24,578 nucleotides of DNA. Origin: Gnetum montanum (taxonomy: Eukaryota > Streptophyta > Gnetopsida > Gnetales > Gnetaceae). Positions within the stretch are counted from its first letter, which is position 1, and every line of letters begins with the position of its first letter. The notes under the pieces were generated by a model. That model made no database searches and was not told where the DNA came from. It saw nothing but the letters and a program-made list of their open reading frames with translations. The DNA lies in assembly GCA_015680685.1 (NCBI GenBank), contig MNCI01011153.1, forward strand, positions 13,589 through 38,166, given 5' to 3'. The position numbers and the translations under genes were made by a program. This document shows positions 7,433 to 17,754 of this stretch, one piece after another.

Positions 7433-10190
7433 TGTAACGTCATCTTTTTCAGAGGAAGGAGGAGCCAAGGGCGCCAAGGCCAAAGGGGCAGGCTTAGGAA
7501 ACCCTAGCATAACATGGTCCTTGGCTACTTTATCCATCATACGTCCTTCTCCTCTTATTGTAGGTTGAGGTTGGGATGTTGACTTAGATGTTTTCCCCTG
7601 TGTAGCAGGAGCAGCTGACGACTTTGGCACCCTGATGACAAAGGGTGCTCTAGGTATGGGCATGGGTTGGGCCATGGCTTTAACAGCATTCAGCCATGGA
7701 GTAGACGTTCGAGGCAAAACTCGGAGGATAAAAGGTTGTTGTTACACTGTGCCCGTTGATGTCGATGGGTTTTTCATTTGAGGTGGATGAGGAGGCACGT
7801 GCAACATGAAGGGTTGCTTCGGCTATGCCTAGTAGTCGCCTTCCGTACCCACTACGTTGATAGTATACCCTACATTATTTGCATTTAACAAGTCTTGGTA
7901 CATATGCATAGACTGGTTTTCTGGGTGAACCGGACTACTGTTGTCTAGGATCAACTTGCCTTGGTTGATCATGCATTGAATGTCATCTTTTAATGCTTAG
8001 TAGTAGTCTATGTCATGACCACACAACTGGTGGTAGTCACAAAAACGGTCCTGCCTGAAGTTCTTGGGAACTGGTGGTTCATTTGGTAGGGCCAAGGAGG
8101 GATTCTTGAGCAACTCACAATGCCATCTATGGCATTTTAGAGACTCCTTAGACACCTTCTTATGTTGAATGTGACTAGTTCCCAGAAGTTGCTTCAGAAG
8201 TTTTGAAGGCTTTACAGGTAAAGCCATATATTTTAAGCGATCTTTACGTTCAAAATTAGGATTCGGCTGAGGTGATGTCTCAGGAGCTGATGCTGTTTGC
8301 TAATCAGCATTGTTTGAGCTAGTCATAGCCTCAGTAGGAGCTGTGGCTGTCCTTTTGTTATTATTTTTCTTTTTGTCCTTTTCAGCCACGACTGCTACTA
8401 TTGTTGCTGCAGCCTTGCGCTTGTCTTTGTTTTTGTTGTGGGCATTTTTATAGACCACATATGCTGGGTCTTTGCTAGCCTCTACCGCATCTTGGATGCT
8501 CTTAGTCTAAGCAAAGGCTTGGCTGAGGGAGCAAGGAGTGAGGTAATACAGTTTGGACTTAATGAAGTCGTTGACTATCCCCTTGAAGATTGCCAACAAA
8601 TGGACCTCTGCGATGGGTTCACGGATTTCATTCAAGGTGGCACTCCACCGCTGAATAACTTTTGGACTGGCTTGAGTGGATCTTGCTTAACTCCCATTAG
8701 CTGGTCCAACGTGACCTCTGGTTTCAAGTTGTATTTGAAACAAGTCACGAATTGAGTCAGTAGCTCTTCCAAGATTGAGATGGAAGAGCGAGGAAGTGCA
8801 CGATACCAATCCAAAGCTTTACCATTAGGAACATAGCAAAGACGTGGATGATGGTATGTGGCCATTGTTGCAGCAACAATGACTCTATCCTGAAAGTAAC
8901 TAGATGAGTGTTGGGATCACCTTCCCCATTGTATTTTGTAAAATGGGGAAGTGGCATCCCAGGAGGTAATGACAAGATGGGTACTACTAAACTGAGAGGA
9001 TCGTCATGGTAGAAATCCATGACCTGTACTATGTTAGAACCGGCAGCCTTGAGGTGTTTAACCTCCTTGGTAAGGGTTTAAATAAGCTGGAAGGCTTAAT
9101 CCAAACTTGAGGACGAAGAGGTTGGTTGTGGAATAGCAGGGGGAGCCACAATTGGTGGCGGGATAAGGGCAGCAGCATGGCCTATGAGCGATGCTATCAT
9201 AACTATTCCTATATGCAATACTTCCTCTGTCATCCACCATTTGGTAAGTGGTGCAGGCGGGGTGACAACCGTTGATTGTGCCATGGGGTACACTATTGGC
9301 GTAGCCGGGGGCACAGGCAATGATTCTGCAGTGGGGTTTATCACCTACAGGAATTGGTGTTGATGATGGATGATATGGGACATCTACGTAGGTTGTGCAA
9401 CAAGGGGTAACATATTTGGAGCCCACCACGTAGTAGTGGCAGGTCCTGCCACTGATGATGGTGCGGGAGCAAGCACTGGGATGGATGCGGAAGCTATGTA
9501 CAATTGTGAGGTGGGTACTGTGTGGACATACGGTAACGTAGGCATAAGTACACGATGAGATGGATTGGATGAATGTGACTATGGAGGAATGGACTGTGAA
9601 GGGACAACACTCAAGAAGGCAGCCAGAGAGAAGAAATGCTGATGGGGTGAGTGCAGGACATGGTTGGCAGTAGACAATGACAAAGGAGTAGTGATCATAA
9701 ATAGTGGATTTACATGGGACGTTGTGGAGGGAGGAGCCATAACAAAGCTAGTGTGATTGCCTCCCTCAGAGTGGGAATCTAGGTCCTCCTACCCATCATG
9801 GGATGCTTCATCACAGAACAACTCATCTCGTTGTTCCGTTGATGTCCTGGCCATTAATAGTTGATCTAAGATCCATTGTTACTGGTCTGTGAGGGGTATG
9901 GAGGCATTGGGTGAAGGAATGAATTCCTTCCCGTTACAGTACATGAACTCATATTAGCATTTCTCTTCGAGTTCTTGTGGATACATAGGCAGATTCACCA
10001 TAAGTTTGGCACACAGAAAGCTGTAATGTTCCGTGTGCTAAGCATGTCCCTCAGGCTCTTTATTTTGAATCCTGAGGGACTGACGTGGCCGCAACAGACT
10101 AGTCGGTGGCTCAACAACAACAGGCATAGCCTGCACCATCCAAGGGTTTTTGAGGTTAGCGATGGAAATAGTGGTGGTTGATGCAACCAT
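7433..10190 (-). pseudogene. Gag relic of the inner Ty3-gypsy element
   Basis: Gag forms the particle that packages element RNA. The reading begins at ATG 10190, about 240 bp after the 5' LTR. Matching segments in the other two gag copies appear in order: an N-terminal domain (LPMYPQELEEKC, 9990), a proline/threonine-rich middle (9900-9100), the retrotransposon gag core (YNGEGDPNTHLVTF near 8920; LDWYRALPRSSIS near 8800; EVTLDQLM near 8700), a Lys/Ala-rich linker (8480-8280), then a zinc-knuckle-like motif CDYHQLCGHDIDYY (8060-8020) whose last Cys is Tyr. Frameshifts lie near 8830 and 8660. Internal stops include TAG codons at likely Gln positions. Beyond 7433 gag runs straight into sequence next to integrase, so protease and reverse transcriptase are gone. 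Confidence 0.88.
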
Positions 10191-10404
10191 TCTCTATGCA
10201 ACTAGAAGGTAATGATAACAGGGATAAAGATCACAAAGTAAAAAGTAGGCTAAAGGCAAATGTCGGCTTTCTATCTTGCTGGATTTCAAAGGAATTGTCA
10301 CCACACGATCATGTAAACAACCATTGAGGTATCACGTTTACGTTAGCTGATAATGGGTATAGATAGCTTATAGAACTACCCATGAAATGCAAATCGAAGG
10401 TTCA

Positions 10405-10423
10405 GGCCCTCCTTCCAATGCCA
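10405..10423 (-). promoter_or_regulatory. Primer-binding site of the inner element
   Basis: On the element's strand this reads TGGCATTGGAAGGAGGGCC, six bases after the end of LTR C. TGG at the start pairs with the CCA tail of a tRNA. The outer (14519-14537) and D (17330-17349) elements have related sites at the same 6-nt distance. I cannot name the tRNA with certainty. Confidence 0.7.
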
Positions 10424-10429
10424 GAAAAC

Positions 10430-11701
10430 TATAACGATAGAAAATGTTGGTTGTTGGAAACACCGAGGGGATTTCTGTGTACACAGTTCCAACCCCGGAT
10501 CCGTGTGAGCGTCATGCTAGAGAAAATGAATCCAAGGTGCCCTGAACGGTCTTGTCGATCAAACAGGGACTTACTTAGTCAGTAAACTTATTAACGATGG
10601 TGTAACGAGACGATAATTTAATGTGAGAATATAATGTCAATTGATGAGAAAATGAGATCTGCTTCAAGATCGGATCTTGAAGGCAATGAAAATGATGTAA
10701 ACTATGCAAAATGACTATAAAATCAATGTAAATAAGATGCAATGAATTGAATTTGGAGAATGCATGATCTCAAGATCTGGGATTTATCTTATAGACAAAT
10801 ATGATGAATACAACGGGATTTGCAAGCGAACTCTGGTTTGGACGAAGTATCTGCCACCAAAAAGAAGCTATTTAGAGATTAAATAAGCAAAGGCCAATCT
10901 ACCTTGTTCTCTAGCCAATCTGGACGCAAGGGAGTCAGGCTTGAAGCAAAATTTTTGCTAACTTGAAATCTTTGACAAAAAGCTTATCTCTGTCATCATC
11001 AATACTCTTTTTGTTACCAACTTTTTTTGTTTTCTCGTCAATCTTTACCAAAACTATCAACCCTTTGAGCATTGTCTACTGGGGTATTTATAAGATTAGG
11101 ATTAGGAAAAAATGTGGTTTAGATGATGCATGTCCTGGGCCCATAGAATGCCGTTGACCTGATATGCTATAGCTAAAGCTTGTGATGCTACATTGTGCTA
11201 TGCTCTGAAGCATAGTATAGTGTAACCACCCTTGTCCTTTGCGTTGAAGGATTTCACGATCTTCGATGAAAAGAGAATAAGCTGTCCATGGCTACGCTGT
11301 GATACGCTAGGAAGCGTATTGTGGCGTAATGACTACAACTACTCAAATTTCGTTATCCTTGTTGTTGCAGGTAAATCAACTATCTGCTTGCATTACACTG
11401 CACTATGCTACATAGCGTAACGTGGCATAAGATGCAAAAAGATAAAATTTTGAACATGGTTAACTTGCCAAGTCAAAGTGTTGTCACCATGCATCCCTTG
11501 TTCTGTTCTGTCCTCGTGAAGTCTTCTACTGCGTAGCATATCATAGCAGGCCCTTAGCCGAAAATAAAAAGTTACTAAGATGTGCCACTATTTTCAGTGC
11601 TTCCCTCGCTCAGATGTCTTGATGTTGTACTTGTGGAAGTCCTTGCCTAAACTTTGAGACTTTGCTGAATCATTGAGGTCTCAAAACTTCACGGTGTTTC
11701 A
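10430..11701 (-). mobile_element. 5' LTR of the inner gypsy element (copy C), inserted in the outer gag
   Basis: Both ends match LTRs A and B: left end tataacgatagaaaatg, right end cggtgtttca at 11701. The phrase 'gtgccctgaacggtctt...atc' and the TATA context ggtatttata (11083-11094) are also shared. At 1272 bp it is about 540 bp shorter than A and B, and most of the sequence between landmarks differs, so it is a different subfamily. Directly right of 11701 the outer gag reading resumes, showing insertion into that gene. The palindromes are fewer and weaker here (about 11185-11220, 11290-11330, 11400-11425). No second copy of this LTR is present. Confidence 0.85.
11083..11094 (-). promoter_or_regulatory. 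LTR promoter TATA box (copy C)
   Basis: Plus-strand ggtatttataag gives CTTATAAATACC on the element's strand, in the same place relative to the ends as in copies A and B. Confidence 0.6.
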
Positions 11702-14131
11702 CGGACAACAAATGGCTGCTGGGGTGGTCTAAGGTTATTGTCAATGCCGATGGTATTGATGACATAACCGACATTGTTGGCATTGATGGGGTTAGTGTAG
11801 ACATGCAGAGATTGATTTTCAGGGTGTACTGGGTTACTTTCGTCTAGCACCAGCTTCCCCTGATCAATCATCCTTTGGATGTCATCCTTCAACGCTAGAC
11901 AATAATCTATGTTGTGACCACACAGTTGGTGGTAGTCACAAAATTGATCCAACATTAAACCCTTAGGGACTGGGGGCTTGTTGGGCCAAAGAGGAGTTCC
12001 TAAGGAGCTCACAGTGGTGTTGATGTTTCTTGACTCCCTCCTTTGACATTCGCTTGTGTTGGATGTAACCCGCTACTAGTAGCTACTTCAGAAGATCTGA
12101 AGGCTTGATAGGTAGTGGGGTATACTTTGAGTGGTCTTTATGCTCAAAGTTTGATTTTGGGGGCACAGATCTCTCAGGTGCAGGTGCGGAAGGTAGTGGT
12201 GCATTTCCCTTCTTGGGTGCGGGGTTAGCTATAGGTGCATTTGGTTTCTTGCCATTCTTGTTACCGTTGTTATTAGGTTTGAGTTTGGCCTCGTTCGCCA
12301 CAGCAGCCACTGTGGCTATTGTAGCCTTACCCTTATCCTTATTTGTGAAGGTGTTCTTGTAAGCAACATAGGCTAGATCTTTGCTCACCTCAACTGCATC
12401 TTAGATGCTCTTAGTCTGAGCAAAGGCCTAACTAAGAGTGCGAGGAGTGAGGTAGTACAACTTAGACTTGATGAAGTCATTCACTGCACCCTTAAAGACG
12501 GCCAGTAAGTGGGCCTCCATGATGGGCTCGCAAATTTCATTAAGGGTTGCACTCCAATGCTGGATGAACTTTTGGACTAGTTCTAGAGGATCCTGCTTCA
12601 CACTCATTAGCTGATCCAGCGTGATTTCTAGGTTCAAGTTATACTTGAAGCGTGTCACAAACTAAGTTAGAAGCTCCTCTAGGGTTGATATGGAGGAGCG
12701 TGGTAGGGTGCGATACCAATCCAGGGCCTTTTTGATCAGATACATGGCAAATACATAGATAATAGTGTGTGACCATTGTTGCAATAGAAGAGACTTAGAC
12801 CTAAAGGTAACAAGGTGTGCATTGGGATCTCCCTCCCCATTGTATTTCATGAAGTGGGGGAGGGACACCCCTAGGGGTAACGTGAGTGCGGGAATTGCAG
12901 GGCTGATAGGGTCATCCTGGTAAAAGTCCATGACTTGTACCGTGTCAAACCCGACAACCTTAAGGCATTTTATTTTCTCAGTAAGGGTTTGGATAAGTTG
13001 GAATGCTTGATCCAAACCCTGCGATGATGTAGACAGGTGGGGAACTGCCAAGGTAGCTCCCATCTATGGAGTGGCAGGGGTAGTAGTGTGATCCATCAGC
13101 AGTATCGTTGGGGTGGCCCCTGTGAATAGTGGTGGCTACGCTGTCCATCACCCGATAGGTGGTGCTGTTGAAGTGGTAGTCGTGGGTTGTGCCATGGAAT
13201 GGGCAACTTGTGTGTGAGGTGGAAAAGACCATATTCCTGCACCAAGTTATACCATCTGTGGGGTTTGGTAGGCCTAGTGGGGAACGTGGTAAGACATCTA
13301 CGATGGTAGCGTAGCAGAGGGAGCAATGAATGGGTTCCACCATGTGGACAGGCCCAGGCTCGTTGCTGATGATGGGACAGGTGTAAATGCGGGAATGGAG
13401 ACGGAAGTTGCGTATGACTGTGAAGTAGGTACGGTGTGAACATGTGGTAGGGTAGCCATGATTAGCGTGTGATGCACTATAGGAATTAACTGATGAATAG
13501 TTTGCAGAGGAATAGTGGCTGAAAATGAAATAGGAGAATAGGGGCATTAATACGCTGAGAAAATGACATGGCTACCCATTGCAGATGTAATTGCAGGTTG
13601 CGGAAGCGTAGGTGCGATTACGAAGGGAGCAGCGACAGACAACGGGTTGGTCCAGAAAGACTGGGTAGGAGGGATAGTAATGGGGTTGGTTTGACCTCCC
13701 CCATCGGATTGAGAATCGAGCTCCTCCTGTCCATCTTGGAAGATCTCATCGTAGTTGGATGCTGTGTCTTGCTACTCCCTACACCTAGCCAACTGGATTA
13801 GCTAGTCTAGAAGCCATTGATTTGTCTGTGTCAAAGGAATGAAAGCATTGGGAGTGGGAAAAAATTCCTTCCCATTTCAATAAACGAACTCAAAGTTACA
13901 TTTATCTTCGAGTTCTTGTACATCCAAGGGTAGGTTTGCCTACACCTTTACACAAATAAAGTTGTAACGCTCGTGTTGCTGGACCAAACCCTTAGGTCCC
14001 CGGTTCTAAATCATGAGGGATCAACATGGTCCAAGCCCTGGGTTGAGTGGTTGTTCGGCACTGGTAATGCCTCAAATTGTGAGGGGAAGCTTGAGGTTAG
14101 AGGTGTTAGCAGTAGTTCTTAGGGAATTCAT
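11702..14131 (-). pseudogene. Gag relic of the outer Ty3-gypsy element, truncated by insertion
   Basis: The likely start is ATG 14131, about 410 bp downstream of LTR B. Order of segments: N-terminal domain (LPLDVQELEDKC near 13920; PNAFIPLTQ near 13840), low-complexity middle (13800-13070), gag core (MDFYQDDP near 12930, KYNGEGDPNAHLVTF near 12840, LDWYRTLPRSSIS near 12710, EITLDQLM near 12620, EPIMEAHLLAVFKG near 12520), basic linker (12388-12150), then a complete zinc-knuckle-like motif FCDYHQLCGHNIDYC with Cys at 11938-11940 and 11899-11901, spacing CX2HX4HX4C. A frameshift lies near 11980. Stops include TAG and TAA at Gln positions near 12390-12430. The reading ends at FVVR where LTR C begins. 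It is the best-preserved knuckle of the three copies. Confidence 0.9.
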
Positions 14132-14518
14132 TGTCACGAAGCTAGTCGATTTTGTGAACGAGGAAAAGAAGGAAATCAAAAAGTAATCAAAAGGCTTTAT
14201 CTCATGCAGGATTCCAAAGGAATTGTCAGAGTGACCAATCTATACCACATGATGCGTAGAAAATCGCAAAAGGGTTTTATGTTTATGCTAGTGTGTGATA
14301 GGGTATAGAATGCATGCAAGACTACTGTAAAAAAAACAAGCAAGTCAACTGGCGATCAGAGGCTTTATGTCTTGTAGGGTTCCAGAGGAACCATCGAAGC
14401 GATCGATCTACACCACTCGATGCGTAAAAAATCACAAATGGGTGTCAAGCTTACACTAATGCATATCAGGATGCAAACTGCTTACAGGACTACCATAAAA
14501 CATGGAAAGGGCACCAAA

Positions 14519-14537
14519 GGCCCTCCTTCTAGCACCA
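14519..14537 (-). promoter_or_regulatory. Primer-binding site of the outer element
   Basis: On the element's strand this reads TGGTGCTAGAAGGAGGGCC, six bases (gttttt) after the end of LTR B. It would bind the 3' end of a tRNA to prime minus-strand DNA synthesis. The last ten bases are identical to the inner element's site. Confidence 0.75.
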
Positions 14538-14543
14538 AAAAAC

Positions 14544-16361
14544 TATAGCGATCGAAAACGTCGGTGGCTAGAAAACACTGAGAGCTCGTCGATCATGACA
14601 GTTTTAACCCCGGATTCACACAAGGGCCGTGTTGGATAAAAATGGAAGTGGGGCACCTTGAATAGTCTGGTCAATCAGATAGGGACTTAATTGGTGTTAC
14701 TATACCCTTTTGCAAACAGGTGATTCGAGAGAAATACGTATAACGTAAAATAATAATTTTTGAATATGAAATGCAGAAAATGATCTAAAGTGCAACGACA
14801 AGCAGAAAAGCAAAGTAAAATGTAGTTAAGAAAATGCACCACTTTTAAAGCTACAGATTTACTCTGTCAAAGTGGATACAATTGGTTGCATGACGCTGGG
14901 AAGTAGAGAGATCCCAAAAGTAACCAAGACATTCAAAGCAAGCCGATTGTATGCTCGAATGTAGACTCAGGGGTTAACAATGCAAAATCTTACAAATGCA
15001 ATGGGAGAGAGAGAGAGAAAACAAGATGTCAGATGGAAATGCTAACATCTTAATTTTTGTTACTAGCTCAGGGGTGTTTACAATGCTCAATATTGTCAAT
15101 TTGCCAATCTGCGAAGGTGCTAACTTGCTGATTTGCTGATTTTCCAACCAATCTTCTTGCTAACCAACTTGCTTGCCAACCAACCTTCTTTTTCGTCAAA
15201 TAAATTGCTTGTCAACCCTTTAAGCATTGCTCGTCGGGGTATTTATAGGGCCAGGAGGATGTGAAAGATGTGGTTTTAATGCCATGTGTCCCTAACTCAT
15301 GTTGATGTGTCTATGCTACATGGAACTGCAAAGCTAATTGACAAGCTTTCCATGCTATAATTACACTATCAAAACTTGGAGATGTGTGCCAATGATGCCA
15401 ACAGGTGAGGTGCATTGATGGAGTGTGGCTGCTTGCTATGCTGTGCCACGCTTTGTAGCGTAGCATGTGGGTGTAGCATAGTAGCTTGCTATGCAATGAG
15501 GTGTACTGATGCAGCATAGCTACTTGCTATGCCGCACTATGATTTAGAACGTAGCATGTTGGTGTAGCATAGCATCTCGCTACACTACACTACATTATGC
15601 GGCGTAGCATAGCATAGCCACCAGTTCGAGGCAGAAACTTGCATCGGGGCCTGTTACATGCGCTAGAAGCCTTTGAAGTGTTTTGATTGATTTTGCGTAG
15701 TTGCTATGCTATGCTAAGCTACGTAGCATAGCATAGCGTAGCAACCTGCCTTAATCATGAAAATGCTGACAATCTACACCTTTTTCTCTTTAGGATGCGA
15801 AACTTGCAAACTCGCTGATCCTGCACTTTGAGATGTCCTTTGTTACTTTCGCAGAGTTGCTACGCTATGCTATGCTATGTAGCATAGAAACCAACATGGC
15901 TTGCTTTTTGCCAAATTTTCCACCTTTTGATGGAAGGAGCCATTGCTAAAGGACTTGGCTTTGGGCGAAGGGATTGATAGTCTGACCTTTGCTACGCTAT
16001 GCTACACCACGTAGCGTAGCATAGCGTAGCACTTCGTTCTGCAACTGTCTTTTGAAGATTGCTACACTACATAGCATAGCGTAGCAAACTTTTTAACTAG
16101 AAAACTTGCCAAACTATTTTGCGCATCGTGAACACTGCTAACAACTCCATGCATCGCTTCTAAGTAGGCTATCGGCTGGATGTACTACTTAGGTGGGTAG
16201 GCTGGAGAATCCATTGAGCCTGTCGACACCAGAAGTAGAAAACTTGCCAAACTAGATAGTCTAAATTTTAGAACGTCCATCTCCTAATGAACTGTCATGA
16301 TGCCGCCTGAATTGCCAGGGCCTAGTGAAGTAATAATTCCTTGGAAATTTAGGGTGTTTCA
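14544..16361 (-). mobile_element. 5' LTR of the outer gypsy element (copy B)
   Basis: The 1818-bp partner of LTR A. On the plus strand it starts TATAGCG where A has TGTAGCG, so the terminal TG has become TA, a G-to-A change also found in LTR C. It ends GTTTCA at 16361, followed by the second target duplication. It keeps the 'gagagagaga' run (15006-15018), the TATA box (15238-15249) and the palindrome blocks (about 15430-15620, 15702-15744, 15855-15890, 15989-16031, 16058-16086). Confidence 0.92.
15238..15249 (-). promoter_or_regulatory. LTR promoter TATA box (copy B)
   Basis: Plus-strand ggtatttatagg is identical to the site in LTR A. This is the 5' LTR, so it is the promoter that would have driven the outer element's genomic RNA. 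Confidence 0.7.
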
Positions 16362-16366
16362 GTAGG
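16362..16366. repeat. Target-site duplication, right copy (gtagg)
   Basis: An exact repeat of 2883-2887 on the other side of the outer element. Removing 2888-16366 rejoins the interrupted LTR of element D. Confidence 0.85.
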
Positions 16367-17323
16367 TACATTACGGTCTTGGCATATGCAGTCTTGGCAG
16401 TGTAGTCATAGTCTGATAGTCTCTCAGGGTCCATTAGAGCACACCAAAGCATAGCACCAGTTGCTCTAGTGGGAGTCTAGAAGAGGTTATCATAGCCCCA
16501 CCTACCCCTTTGCCATGTGGCACTTGGTTCACAGTTCACAGCAACCATGACCCTATAAATACCCATGCATTTCACACTCTAGGAGTTGGCAATTCATTTT
16601 AGTGGGGGGAATTTGAAGCATTTGGTTGGCAAATTCAAGTAGCAATTGGCATATTTAGAGTACCACTTAGCACCCAAGGCACCTTGGCAATACCTTTGCA
16701 TCCCGTTCAACACTCTAGCACACTACAACCCGCAAGACACCATGGTAGCCAACCCAATAGGCACAAACTTCGCAGTGGAATCAATCTTCATCTTGAGACA
16801 CCCCAGAGACTGTGGCTACATTGCTACTATGCCTGTCTATACACCACATACCTTCTCACCTCTCTTTTCTAATTGCTACACTCCCCATTTGGGGCGGTGC
16901 CATTCTCTCTCTCTCAAATTCCTCCACATTTTGAAGCATTTATGATGCATTTTTCTTTGACATTTTAGCATTGCATTCATATCTCCTTGCTACTTTACAC
17001 ATTTTTTACACATTTTCACCATTGTTCTCACATCAAGAAACCCCACTATGCTCAGGCCTAGCCAACCCCAGTACTACCGAAAACATTGTTAGAATGCTTA
17101 GCATTATTTCACAACGTCAGCATCTACATTTCAGCTAACCACACCATCCCTCAATTGCACCCAATACCCCAATTGTAGCTGGAAAAATTCCTAATTGATC
17201 AACAAGATCATCCAGGGCACTCTGCCTTTATTTTCCAATAAGGCCCTCACATAGAGGTGGGATCAAGGTTGTGCATTGATGAACCCCTTGATGTTCCAAC
17301 TATCGACGTTCTTGATCACTACA
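16367..17323 (+). mobile_element. Right piece of the LTR of plus-strand gypsy element D
   Basis: This 957-bp piece completes the LTR that begins at 2849. It contains a plus-strand TATA box (16554-16561) and ends gatcactaca at 17323, the inverted copy of TGTAG at 2849. A primer-binding site follows six bases later, so it acts as the 5' LTR of the gag at 17755. Short frames inside it (such as 16646-16945) show no motif and are probably chance. Confidence 0.75.
16554..16561 (+). promoter_or_regulatory. TATA box of LTR D
   Basis: TATAAATA in 'ccctataaataccc' resembles the TATA context of LTRs A-C on the opposite strand. Transcription would be expected to start about 30 bp downstream and run toward the gag at 17755. 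Confidence 0.65.
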
Positions 17324-17329
17324 ATTCTC

Positions 17330-17349
17330 TAGCACTTGAAGGAAGGCTC
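17330..17349 (+). promoter_or_regulatory. Primer-binding site of element D
   Basis: The sequence tagcacttgaaggaaggctc lies six bases after the LTR end. It lines up with the sites of the inner and outer elements (TGG..C.GAAGGAGGGCC). The first TGG has become TAG, a G-to-A change in a CTGG context. Confidence 0.6.
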
Positions 17350-17754
17350 AATATTTCCTTTTGTGTTCAGTGGTAGTCCCGTATGCTCTTTGCACCTCCA
17401 TTACTAACTTCGAACTAGTGTAGACATGACACTCCTATGGTCATCTACGAGCCGGTTGGTGTAGATTAGTCCTAATTTTCAATTCCCCTAGAACCCCATA
17501 GGATAGAAGCCAAAGAGTATTTCTTGCACTTAGACCTTAAAATCTATGTGCCAGGAAGAGTGTAGCCTACCCTCAATGTGAGAGCATAGCAAACTCTAGC
17601 CTGGTAACCATGGCACCAAAGTTAGACATCTTTCAAGCAGCACTCTCAAACTTAGCTATTGTTTTAGCATTTCTATACTTAGCTGTTTCCCACAATCATT
17701 ATACTTAGTCATTTCTTTTCAAGTGTTGCACCTTTTGCTCTTTCTTACAGTAGC
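17350..17754 (+). other. 5' leader of element D
   Basis: About 400 bp between the primer-binding site and gag, close to the corresponding leader of the outer element (about 410 bp). Packaging and dimerisation signals would be expected here, but I cannot identify one. No coding frame is seen. Confidence 0.55.

Larger units (their letters stand above)
2888..16361 (-). mobile_element. Outer Ty3-gypsy LTR retrotransposon, minus strand, 13.5 kb, itself interrupted
   Basis: This insertion is defined by two long terminal repeats (2888-4693 and 14544-16361), matching 5-bp target duplications, a primer-binding site next to the right LTR and a polypurine tract next to the left LTR. Those signals place transcription on the minus strand, with the 5' LTR on the right. 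Its gag (14131-11702) is cut by a related element whose LTR occupies 10430-11701. The integrase relic and hairpin-repeat array on the left probably belong to this outer element. Protease, reverse transcriptase and RNase H are absent. In the first 101 aligned LTR positions 20 differ, 17 of them transitions, so the insertion is old. Confidence 0.9.

Noticed and set aside
9058-9429. A 123-codon minus-strand frame with many Cys and Tyr
   Set aside because: Another-frame shadow of the inner gag's proline-rich middle (the in-frame reading is at 9344-9096).
12105-12362. Plus-strand hydrophobic frame of 85 codons resembling a membrane protein
   Set aside because: It is the antisense of the Lys/Ala/Pro-rich gag linker, which produces hydrophobic-looking complements.
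12978-13547. A 189-codon minus-strand frame rich in Ser, Tyr, His and Pro
   Set aside because: It overlaps the low-complexity middle of the outer gag in another frame; the matching gag segments lie on both sides in the gag frame, so this is a shadow.
16646-16945. 99-codon plus-strand frame
   Set aside because: It lies inside LTR D, downstream of the TATA box, with no motif; a second overlapping frame is equally open.
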